NCBI GenBank assembly: GCA_965365285.1
Contig: CBDUBC010000092.1
Location: 1 to 12,532 of the forward strand
From: JAURDE01 sp965365285
GTDB taxonomy: Bacteria; Bdellovibrionota; Bacteriovoracia; Bacteriovoracales; Bacteriovoracaceae
Length of the DNA stretch: 12,532 nt
Reading direction: 5' to 3'
The translations under genes were made by a program, and so were the position numbers. Below the pieces are notes generated by a model that had not been told where the DNA came from, ran no database searches, and saw only the letters and a list, made by a program, of their open reading frames with translations. Below, piece by piece: positions 6,560 to 12,275 of the stretch (position 1 is the stretch's first letter; each line of letters opens with the position of its first letter).

Positions 6560-6783
6560 AAAAGAAAAAGCTCAGGTAAAAAAAGAAGTAAATAACCAAT
6601 GCAGATATAGAGTCCAAAGCGGTGAAAGCGCTCAGCATTGGCGTTTCCTAAAAGTCGGCTTATGGGTCGAGACTCTAGCTTGATCCCCTGAAATTCTAGA
6701 ACGATTCTTAAAAAGGCCAATAGGCAACAAACCAAAGTAATTAATTTGCTCCCATCAAAAAAACTCGATAAAATAGAATCCAC
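6556..6783 (-). CDS. Small two-helix membrane protein, unknown function
   Basis: The product has 75 residues from a GTG at 6783, which has a strong GGAGG five bases upstream (6789-6793). A longer form from a TTG at 6807 is possible but has a poorer site. Two hydrophobic segments are visible: about residues 13-30 (KLITLVCCLLAFLRIVL) and 57-75 (GLYICIGYLLLFLPELF). They are joined by a polar loop with several arginines, which suggests a hairpin in the inner membrane with a cytoplasmic loop. It fills the gap between its neighbours exactly. Its stop overlaps the App1-type gene's stop by four bases, and its start codon touches the first ATG of the frame on the plus strand. I recognise no family. 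The strong ribosome site and fit favour a real gene. Confidence 0.6.
   Translation of the reverse strand: MDSILSSFFDGSKLITLVCCLLAFLRIVLEFQGIKLESRPISRLLGNANAERFHRFGLYICIGYLLLFLPELFLF
6746..6774 (+). promoter_or_regulatory. Candidate sigma70-type promoter for the C45-like gene
   Basis: TTGCTC (6746-6751) and TAAAAT (6769-6774) are separated by exactly 17 bases. Transcription would start near 6780-6782. That would leave almost no leader for an ATG at 6784 but about 32 bases, including AAGGA, for the ATG at 6814, so it helps choose the start. It lies within the minus-strand small membrane gene. Confidence 0.45.
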
Positions 6784-6813
6784 ATGGGCCTCCAAAAAAA
6801 CCAACAAGGAAGT

Positions 6814-8418
6814 ATGGTTCCTCTAATTAATCTTCTCGGAAACGAGGAAGAAAACTTTTATCAACTTGGTAATAAAGATAAGGCTTGCTTTTTAAAGCTT
6901 AAAAATCATATCCAAACTATTGAAAACTCTCCTTTTTCTCCTCTTAAGAAAGGTATTTTTTACCTGCTTAAAAAGAACTATGATTCTATTGATCAAGAGA
7001 GTTCATTTTATAAAGCTCTTATCTCCTATTCAGATGGCCTAAACATTAATCCTATCGATCTCTATTTTTTTATTATTAATGGAGAGGTCTTTTCCACTTC
7101 CGGGCCATGGCCTAAAGGATATTTAAGAAACTACACCTATAGCACTTCAATTTATATGAAGTCACCAAAAAGCTCTAAGAGCTTTTTAATTAAAAACTAT
7201 GAAGGCCCTCTCTGTTCAAAGCTTTCTTCCTATTTTCGGTTCACTCATACTTGTTTTAGTCAAAAGTTGAATGCAACCTTTTTAAGCTATCCTGGAAATC
7301 CTTTTCCGTTTCACTTTGTCGCCTTTGAAAATGGAATGCAAATTAGTTCTCATCAAATTATTTCTGACACTCTTCATCTTGAAGGAAAAAGTCTTTCTCA
7401 AATCCTTTATGAGCTCGGAGAGGTTTCTCGAAATGCAGAAAGTATTAAAGATTATTTTTTAGGCATATCTGCTCTCTCATCCTCTATCGTCAACATCTTG
7501 ATTGAGGATCAAAAGATTTTAGAGGTCACTCTTGATGGGCCTGGAGTTGATTTTAGAGAAATTGAAATTGAAAAGACTATCGTGACTCAAAGTCAGGCCC
7601 AATTTAAGGGCACGCAAGACTTTCAATCTCATTATCTTGAAGGTCTAGGTGAACTCTCCCAAAGAGAAAGTTTCGATCAAGACTTCAAAAATGAACTTGA
7701 TGCTCTAAAAAAGCTGTGTGGTACTTTTAAAGAGGGACTCAATCCGTTTTCTTTTATGAATCCGTTTCATGGCTTTTGCTTAGGAGTGGATATTTGCGAA
7801 GACAAGATTAGTTATATTGAAGGACCTGCCCCTAAAAATATAGAAAATGGGACTACAGTTTTATCTGATATTTGGGAAAATAAAACGATTCAAGAGGAAC
7901 AGGTCTTTAGAAATGTTCCAAAAGAGGAAAAGAACTATCTCTATCGAAGTCTTCTTTACTTTAATGAGACCCAGGAGGCCCTAGATTGTGGGGATTACAA
8001 ATCTGCACATCATCAAGTCCAGATGGGATTGGCCTGTTTACCAAAAGAGCATAGTCTTATTCCAGTTTATGAATTTTATTTTTCTATTATTGAATTCCTT
8101 GTCGATAATAATAAAAAAACTCGTTATCGACTAATCAATGACTTTAGGGATCATCTCGAAAATACACCGGCCCTTCTCCATGACCATGGAAAACTTTTTA
8201 TTAATCGTCTTGAAAGATTAATTGGAAGAAGAGAAGTTAGTTTTTCTGACTTTAATCAAGACTTGTATGGAGAACTAGACCAATTAGAAAGTTATTGTCC
8301 ACGAAGTATGCTCGTTCCGATTATAAAAAAATCGATGGCCATAAACATTCATCTACATATTATTGAATACGGCCATCATCATTTCTCAAAAATTCAGATT
8401 CAAGGCCGGATCGCCTAA
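6814..8418 (+). CDS. C45 acyltransferase-like Ntn-hydrolase family protein with Ser at the expected nucleophile
   Basis: The product has 534 residues from the ATG at 6814, which follows AAGGA at short spacing. An in-frame ATG at 6784 adds ten residues but has no ribosome site. The N-terminus (INLLGNEEENFYQLG) and the stretch LNINPIDLYFFIINGE match the layout of C45/acyl-CoA:6-aminopenicillanate acyltransferase-like proteins. So do SFLIKNYEG (the RN-x-D position), FVAFENGMQIS (the GxNxxG position) and LEGKSLSQILYELG. The family's cysteine, before the RN-x-D motif, appears here as Y-S-T-S (Ser110), so the enzyme may use serine or be inactive. About residues 375-460 are helical and TPR-like (EALDCGDYKSAHHQVQMGLA). 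There is no signal peptide. The last 11 codons overlap the convergent protease gene by 33 bases. Family assignment is from motif order only. Confidence 0.75.
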   Translation: MVPLINLLGNEEENFYQLGNKDKACFLKLKNHIQTIENSPFSPLKKGIFYLLKKNYDSIDQESSFYKALISYSDGLNINPIDLYFFIINGEVFSTSGPWPKGYLRNYTYSTSIYMKSPKSSKSFLIKNYEGPLCSKLSSYFRFTHTCFSQKLNATFLSYPGNPFPFHFVAFENGMQISSHQIISDTLHLEGKSLSQILYELGEVSRNAESIKDYFLGISALSSSIVNILIEDQKILEVTLDGPGVDFREIEIEKTIVTQSQAQFKGTQDFQSHYLEGLGELSQRESFDQDFKNELDALKKLCGTFKEGLNPFSFMNPFHGFCLGVDICEDKISYIEGPAPKNIENGTTVLSDIWENKTIQEEQVFRNVPKEEKNYLYRSLLYFNETQEALDCGDYKSAHHQVQMGLACLPKEHSLIPVYEFYFSIIEFLVDNNKKTRYRLINDFRDHLENTPALLHDHGKLFINRLERLIGRREVSFSDFNQDLYGELDQLESYCPRSMLVPIIKKSMAINIHLHIIEYGHHHFSKIQIQGRIA

Positions 8419-9999
8419 AAGGTGATACCAGACAAGATTTTCTTTAGCCATACTACTATCTGAGTAAGACTTCAAAAGTTCAAGCTGCCCTTTTAAAAGA
8501 AGTTCGCCTAAAGAGTGGCTTGATTTTTTTGCCGCAAGCTCACTAATTTTAAACGCCATAAAAACAGGTGGATGCCAGGAGATATCAACAGAGCCACCAT
8601 AAAAGGCCACCGCTCCTGTTGGTTTAAAAAACTTTTTCTCATTTAAAAAACGCTCACCAAGTCTTCCCTCGTAGGAAAAGCGACCATTCTGACATGAGAC
8701 ATCGATCACAATAGGCTTTACGATATCACTATCGAGTTTTTTCACATCATCAGAATGGAACTCTCCTCTATTTATAGAAATCCATGAATTTCCACTTCCG
8801 TGTCCAATATAGTGGACCCAAGAGGCGCCTTCGTTTAATGCCTTCACGATATTCGATGCATTACTCTCTTTATTGACTTGATGAAAGGCCACTCTCTTAA
8901 TTCCGAAAGTATTTTCTAGTGGAGACTGCATTTGATTAAGATATTCAACGTCGGTGGGGTTAGAGCCCTCATTAGAGGCAATTCCAACCTGCTTTTTAGG
9001 CCCACTAAGATCATTAAATCTACCCTGCTCATAATCCTTAATCTTTTTAATTTGCTGTTTAACTTCTAACGCCGAAGCCACAACCATTCTTCCATAAAAA
9101 ACGTCTGGAATATAATCCTCATCGCCACCAAAGGTAAAGTATCGAAGATCCGACGGCGTATTGGAATCATTACTTGTATAAACATACTCAGTAGGAAAGA
9201 TCTCTTCATGACCAACAATCAATGCATAATCAAATGATTTCTCTCTATACATTTCATGAATGGATTCTCTTATGGAGTCAAAATCATTGCCAAGTTCTTC
9301 CAGCTTCACAACTTCAACTTCATATCCTTGTTGGGACCTATACTCTACAAGTGCATTGAGCTCAGCTTGAAACCTTTGTGGAGTAAAAAAAACATATTTC
9401 TTTCCTTGCTCTTCAATGCTCTCCACTTTTAAGGTCTTCCCCTCTTCCGACTCAAAGCTCACCTTGAGGTGAGAATAGACAGAAAGCTTTTTTTCAACCG
9501 TATTAAAGCGGGCCAGGTTTATGGTTACCTTAGTTAGTTTTTTGCCCTTAAAATCGCCTAAAAACTCAAATTCTACCATTTCTCTGTCGTCTTCTAGATA
9601 GATCTGCTCATTAAAGCTCTTCGGACGTGTATCATCAGCACATCGGCAAGGCATTTCTGGTGATGGTTTGATCTCTAGATCTTGAAAACTTTCCACCTCA
9701 GACTCGAGAATTTGGTGAGAGATTTCCTCGGGTGCGCCTTTAACGATAAAGCTAAAATAAGGGGTCTCTGCCAGATGAGGGATTTGGCTTAACTGGAGAC
9801 CTTTTAGAGAAACCTGGTCCTTGCCCTTTTCTTCCATCAATTCCATGGAGTTTGCTGAAAATTGGAAGACTAATTTATCATTTTGAGACAATATTTCAGG
9901 GGCTTGATGGATAAAGTTTTGATTTTTAAAGTAAATGGTCTTTGCCTGAAGATTTAGGCCTGTAAATATGAGAATGAGCGAAACAATCAGTGTTTTCAT
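8386..9999 (-). CDS. Secreted gingipain-like (peptidase C25) cysteine protease
   Basis: The product has 537 residues. A Sec signal peptide (MKTLIVSLILIFTGLNLQA) is followed by a beta-rich propeptide-like region to about residue 200. The catalytic region then shows C25 landmarks: FFTPQRFQAEL, FDYALIVGHEEIFPT, then SDLRYFTFGGDEDYIPDVFYGR. The catalytic His400 lies in WVHYIGHGSGNSW and the catalytic Cys436 in VIDVSCQNGRF. Near the end is GAVAFYGGS, and the C-terminus is WYHLLGDPALNLNF. Gingipains cleave after Arg or Lys; specificity here cannot be inferred. No Ig-like or type IX sorting domain follows, so it likely stays periplasmic or leaves by another route. CRC at 118-120 could bind metal or form a disulfide. 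GAGAGG lies seven bases before the ATG. A short ORF immediately upstream overlaps the start. Confidence 0.9.
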   Translation of the reverse strand: MKTLIVSLILIFTGLNLQAKTIYFKNQNFIHQAPEILSQNDKLVFQFSANSMELMEEKGKDQVSLKGLQLSQIPHLAETPYFSFIVKGAPEEISHQILESEVESFQDLEIKPSPEMPCRCADDTRPKSFNEQIYLEDDREMVEFEFLGDFKGKKLTKVTINLARFNTVEKKLSVYSHLKVSFESEEGKTLKVESIEEQGKKYVFFTPQRFQAELNALVEYRSQQGYEVEVVKLEELGNDFDSIRESIHEMYREKSFDYALIVGHEEIFPTEYVYTSNDSNTPSDLRYFTFGGDEDYIPDVFYGRMVVASALEVKQQIKKIKDYEQGRFNDLSGPKKQVGIASNEGSNPTDVEYLNQMQSPLENTFGIKRVAFHQVNKESNASNIVKALNEGASWVHYIGHGSGNSWISINRGEFHSDDVKKLDSDIVKPIVIDVSCQNGRFSYEGRLGERFLNEKKFFKPTGAVAFYGGSVDISWHPPVFMAFKISELAAKKSSHSLGELLLKGQLELLKSYSDSSMAKENLVWYHLLGDPALNLNF

Positions 10000-10037
10000 A
10001 TGGGTACCTCTCCGTGGTTACCTAACCTGATCGGCAA
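9996..10037 (-). CDS. Possible 13-codon leader ORF overlapping the protease start
   Basis: A perfect AGGAGG (10044-10049) sits six bases before a TTG at 10037. The frame reads M-P-I-R-L-G-N-H-G-E-V-P-I and stops at TGA 9996-9998, overlapping the protease ATG (9997-9999) as ATGA. The layout is what a translationally coupled leader would look like, with the strongest ribosome site in this part of the window. The peptide itself looks like no known attenuator, and TTG plus a short frame can occur by chance. Confidence 0.3.
   Translation of the reverse strand: MPIRLGNHGEVPI
10017..10028. repeat. Imperfect palindrome upstream of the protease gene
   Basis: GGTTA-CC-TAACC has five-base perfect arms with a two-base centre. 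It lies in the protease leader between the AGGAGG and the gene's own ribosome site. It could be a small operator or a local RNA fold. Confidence 0.25.
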
Positions 10038-10094
10038 ATTTTTCCTCCTGTTTATAGGCTTTTTAATTTCGTGTTGCGTTATCAAATATCCGTG

Positions 10095-10110
10095 TAGACA
10101 CTTCGGTCTA
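10095..10110. other. Short hairpin in the divergent protease/rpsU intergenic region
   Basis: TAGAC and GTCTA form a five-base stem around ACTTCG, in the 224-base gap between the protease and rpsU. The gap also holds CGGCAA (10032-10037) and its inverse TTGCCG (10124-10129), far apart. I see no tRNA, riboswitch or further ORF here. Confidence 0.2.
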
Positions 10111-10154
10111 AATTGGTTATAAATTGCCGAAAATTATAGGCTGATTCGAACTAC

Positions 10155-10183
10155 TTGACGCCATCTGTCTTTTAAATTAGTTT
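10155..10183 (+). promoter_or_regulatory. Candidate promoter for rpsU
   Basis: TTGACG (10155-10160) is a near-consensus -35. With a 17-base spacer it is followed by TAGTTT (10178-10183), a weak -10. Transcription would begin around 10190, giving a leader of about 35 bases before the rpsU ATG. Confidence 0.45.
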
Positions 10184-10223
10184 AGAAAGCCTTACTGATT
10201 TAGTTTTAAAATCTAGGAGAGAC

Positions 10224-10448
10224 ATGAAAAATTCAGCGATTAAAGTTGTTATCGACAGCACACTAGGTCCTGCAGAAAAAGGGATCAAAAAGTTTAAAAG
10301 ACTTTGCGAAGCTGCTGGTATTCTTAAGGAATACAAGAAGAGAAAAGAGTACAAAAAACCATCCATTAGAAAGAAAGAAAAACTCGAAGCTGCTCAAAAA
10401 AGAAAAGTTAAAGAAGCTAGAAAAAATAGAAGAGGTGGGAAAATTTAA
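10224..10448 (+). CDS. rpsU: Small ribosomal subunit protein bS21
   Basis: The product has 74 residues and is strongly basic. The family pattern is clear: an N-terminal strand (IKVVIDSTLGPAEKGIKKFKR), the helix-turn EAAGILKEYKKRKEYKKPS, and a Lys/Arg-rich C-terminal helix ending in KNRRGGKI. bS21 is a late-assembling protein of the 30S subunit. It lies near the 3' end of 16S rRNA and the anti-Shine-Dalgarno region and helps initiation. The length is normal for the family, whose members run about 58-75 residues. AGGAG four bases upstream of the ATG is a good ribosome site. The gene ends inside a strong inverted repeat, and a membrane-protein gene starts 22 bases later on the same strand. It is not in the common rpsU-dnaG-rpoD order here. 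Confidence 0.95.
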   Translation: MKNSAIKVVIDSTLGPAEKGIKKFKRLCEAAGILKEYKKRKEYKKPSIRKKEKLEAAQKRKVKEARKNRRGGKI

Positions 10449-10457
10449 TTTTCCCAC
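10435..10457 (+). terminator. Strong hairpin spanning the rpsU stop codon (terminator or mRNA processing/stability element)
   Basis: GTGGGAAAAT and ATTTTCCCAC form a perfect ten-base stem with loop TTA. In RNA it extends by three more pairs (one G-U) to 10432-10460. The TAA stop lies across the loop. No T-run follows, so it does not look like a classical intrinsic terminator. It may instead protect the short rpsU message or separate its expression from the next gene. Confidence 0.5.
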
Positions 10458-10470
10458 TTCCTAAATTCCT

Positions 10471-11040
10471 ATGGGCCTTCTCTACATAATTCCACTCTCC
10501 AAAGAAGAGTATCCTCTTGTTCAGGAAACCTCAGAGCTTGGTCCTCAGACGATTCAATTAGAAAGCTATAACCTTCCAAGGCTATTTTTCCTTTATTATC
10601 TTGCTATTATGGCAACCTTAGGTATTCTGGCGACTGCCAGCTACAGGCCGATTATCAAGCTCTATCAAACAGGTGATTGGATCAACCAACTCCTTGCTAT
10701 TGGAGTAATTGTCGTTTTAATCGCACTACCTGTGGTGATGACATCGATGTGGTTTTATAAAGTAAGAATCGTTAAGAAAAAAAATCAAATGAAGCTTACT
10801 CGCTATCTATTTGGAATTCCTTTTTCGGTTAAAAAAATTGAACTGGTTGGAGAAAAACTCCAAGTAAAGCAAAACCTAGAGAGTCCAAATATAGCTAAGA
10901 TGAAAAATGATCCCACAATGAAGGGCTTTCGAGGGCACTTTCTTTTAATTGCTCACAACCAAAAAAAACCTCTCATCCTCGATCGTCATTCCAGTAAAAC
11001 AGAGCTCGATCAGCTCAAAAACTTTCTCGACTCTTATTAA
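10471..11040 (+). CDS. Two-helix membrane protein with PH-like C-terminal domain, unknown function
   Basis: The product has 189 residues. There is no cleavable signal; residues 1-35 are polar and probably cytoplasmic. Two hydrophobic helices follow at about 37-57 (FFLYYLAIMATLGILATA) and 72-95 (LLAIGVIVVLIALPVVM). The C-terminal 95 residues are a soluble beta-rich domain (KVRIVKKKNQMKLTRYLFGIPFSVKKIEL, interrupted by loops, then HFLLIAHNQKKPLIL). It ends in a helix (TELDQLKNFL). Two membrane helices followed by strands and a final helix resemble bacterial PH (bPH)-type membrane proteins; this is fold-level inference only. No ribosome site precedes the ATG at 10471. The start lies 14 bases past the rpsU hairpin, so translation may depend on reinitiation or on that structure. 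The stop interlocks with the ferredoxin gene's stop on the other strand. Confidence 0.75.
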   Translation: MGLLYIIPLSKEEYPLVQETSELGPQTIQLESYNLPRLFFLYYLAIMATLGILATASYRPIIKLYQTGDWINQLLAIGVIVVLIALPVVMTSMWFYKVRIVKKKNQMKLTRYLFGIPFSVKKIELVGEKLQVKQNLESPNIAKMKNDPTMKGFRGHFLLIAHNQKKPLILDRHSSKTELDQLKNFLDSY

Positions 11041-11525
11041 TCTTCGGAACCTTCTGAATCATCTTCATTACTGTAATTAAATGGTTTTGGTCTTTTAAGC
11101 CCAGCTTCTCTTGGTGGTTTTTCTTCAAAGCTAGCTCGTTTTTCCTCTTCGGTTGGAAGATCACTCTTTTTTCGAACTCGAACTTGCTTAGAGTATTTTT
11201 GATTTGTTTTTTGATTAAGCTTTTCTTGATCTCTATCTTTATCATGAGCAGAAATATCAATCGTCACATCACCACAAAGCTTTGTCTGACAAGACATACG
11301 CTCTTTTGTAATATGAAAAACATTGCCTAAGAACTTGATTTCATCAAAGGTTGGAGATTCAAGATTATCTTCACCGCTAACGACTTTAATAACACAGTCT
11401 GAGCAGCTCGCATTGCCACCACAGCTGGATTTAATATAAAACCCCTTATCAGTGAGAGCCTGTAGGAGATTTTCTCCTTCAGCGACTTCAATCGATTCAC
11501 CCTGAGGTAAAATTGTTAGTTTCAT
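11037..11525 (-). CDS. 2Fe-2S plant-type ferredoxin with long charged C-terminal tail
   Basis: The product has 162 residues. The first 95 form a beta-grasp ferredoxin: a strand with EVAEGENLLQALTDKG, then the cluster loop SSCGGNASCSDCVIKV (Cys35, Cys41, Cys44), and the fourth ligand Cys79 in RMSCQTKL. That is the C-x5-C-x2-C...C arrangement of adrenodoxin/plant-type clusters, and a one-electron carrier role is expected. The GGNASC spacing is close to bacterial Fdx proteins. Residues about 96-162 are an added, probably disordered tail, first Lys/Arg/Gln-rich and then acidic at the end (SNEDDSEGSED). It is absent from ordinary ferredoxins of about 100 residues. AAGG lies five bases before the ATG. 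The start overlaps the stop of the upstream gene (ATGA), so it belongs to the pnp-dut operon. No partner reductase is in the window. Confidence 0.9.
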   Translation of the reverse strand: MKLTILPQGESIEVAEGENLLQALTDKGFYIKSSCGGNASCSDCVIKVVSGEDNLESPTFDEIKFLGNVFHITKERMSCQTKLCGDVTIDISAHDKDRDQEKLNQKTNQKYSKQVRVRKKSDLPTEEEKRASFEEKPPREAGLKRPKPFNYSNEDDSEGSED

Positions 11526-11806
11526 AAATACCTTTGAAGCTCTTTTCCAACAGAATTAGAAACTTTCGATTCAAGTGCTTTTAAAAGCAGTGACAGTTTA
11601 ATTTGAACTTCACAATAGTCATCTTTAAAGACAAGTCGTAGGTTAAACCCCTTTCCGGTTCCTTCAATAGTCTGTCGACCATCCAAATAGTAAATATTGG
11701 CCTTGACTTTAAATTGACTAATATAATCTTCCGTAAGGTTCATCTTGACCTTATTATAAGCTTCTTCTGATGAAAGACATTTTTTATAGGGAATTGTCAT
11801 ATCCAT
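11522..11806 (-). CDS. Polyhydroxyalkanoic-acid-system family-like small protein
   Basis: The product has 94 residues from the ATG at 11806, which has GGAGGG five bases upstream (11812-11817). A longer frame to 11845 lies inside dut and lacks such a site. An N-terminal helix with LSSEEAYNKVKMNL is followed by beta strands. The sequence GTGKGFNLRLVFKDDYCEV and the ending IKLSLLLKALESKVSNSVGKEL resemble the PHA-granule-region family (PF09650/TIGR02610). In that family a GxGxxxG...V-x-V-x-L-x-x-LL pattern precedes a C-terminal helix. The family name comes from its occurrence near PHA genes; its biochemical role is unclear, and no PHA genes are seen here. It overlaps dut by 23 bases upstream and the ferredoxin start by four downstream, so it is embedded in the operon. 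Assignment is moderate. Confidence 0.75.
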   Translation of the reverse strand: MDMTIPYKKCLSSEEAYNKVKMNLTEDYISQFKVKANIYYLDGRQTIEGTGKGFNLRLVFKDDYCEVQIKLSLLLKALESKVSNSVGKELQRYL

Positions 11807-12272
11807 GAGTGCCCTCCGATGAAACATCTGTTGAGCCAAATCCACCTTGGCCTCTCGCAGTGTCCGTTAGTTGATCTGTTAAAGTAAAACGGGCCTGAAT
11901 AACTGGTGCCAAAATAAGTTGGGCCACGCGATCACCGTGCTTAATCACTTCTTTATTCTGTCCCATATTGGCCATAATGATTTTCAGCTCACCTCGGTAA
12001 TCACTGTCGATTGTTCCAGGTGAATTGACCACCATAAGACCAGTCTTGAAACTAAGACCACTTCGAGGACGCACCTGAACTTCATAGCCATGAGGAATTT
12101 CTAAAGAGAGCCCAGTCGGTATGAGTACCTTTTGACCAGGCAAAAGCTCGAGATCTTCTTTATTTTCTAGATTGGCCTTAATATCGGCACCGGCCGCCCA
12201 AAGAGTTTCGTATTTGGGCAAGCCGAGATTAGAGTCATAATGGGCCAAGCACTTGATCTTGACTTCAATCAT
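11784..12272 (-). CDS. dut: Deoxyuridine 5'-triphosphate nucleotidohydrolase (dUTPase)
   Basis: The product has 162 residues. It hydrolyses dUTP to dUMP and pyrophosphate, keeping uracil out of DNA and feeding dTMP synthesis; it acts as a homotrimer in the cytoplasm. All five dUTPase motifs are present in order. Motif I is AAGADIKA (Asp30). Motif II is PRSGLSFK (Arg70-Ser71-Gly72). Motif III is GTIDSDYRGE (catalytic Asp89, uracil-pocket Tyr92). Motif IV is HGDRVAQLIL (Gln118). Motif V is RGQGGFGSTD. After motif V the protein continues for about 13 residues (VSSEGTHGYDNSL). That segment also encodes the ribosome site and first codons of the next gene. The ATG is three bases after the pnp stop, and AGAAGG in the end of pnp serves as ribosome site. 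No residue of the active site is missing. Confidence 0.97.
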   Translation of the reverse strand: MIEVKIKCLAHYDSNLGLPKYETLWAAGADIKANLENKEDLELLPGQKVLIPTGLSLEIPHGYEVQVRPRSGLSFKTGLMVVNSPGTIDSDYRGELKIIMANMGQNKEVIKHGDRVAQLILAPVIQARFTLTDQLTDTARGQGGFGSTDVSSEGTHGYDNSL

Positions 12273-12275
12273 GAA

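Noticed and set aside
6441..6683. Plus-strand frame overlapping the end of the App1-type gene
   Set aside because: It starts inside that gene in another frame with no ribosome site, and conflicts with the minus-strand small membrane gene, which has a strong one.
10000..10223. tRNA, riboswitch or CRISPR-like structure in the protease/rpsU gap
   Set aside because: Only a five-base hairpin and scattered short inverted matches are present; there is no cloverleaf, no conserved riboswitch core and no regular repeats.
10172..10457. Minus-strand frames opposite rpsU
   Set aside because: Their Phe/Ser-rich products are the reverse reading of the Lys/Glu-rich bS21 codons.
11015..11260. Lys-rich minus-strand frame within the ferredoxin tail
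   Set aside because: It lies in another frame of the charged ferredoxin tail and has no start signal of its own.
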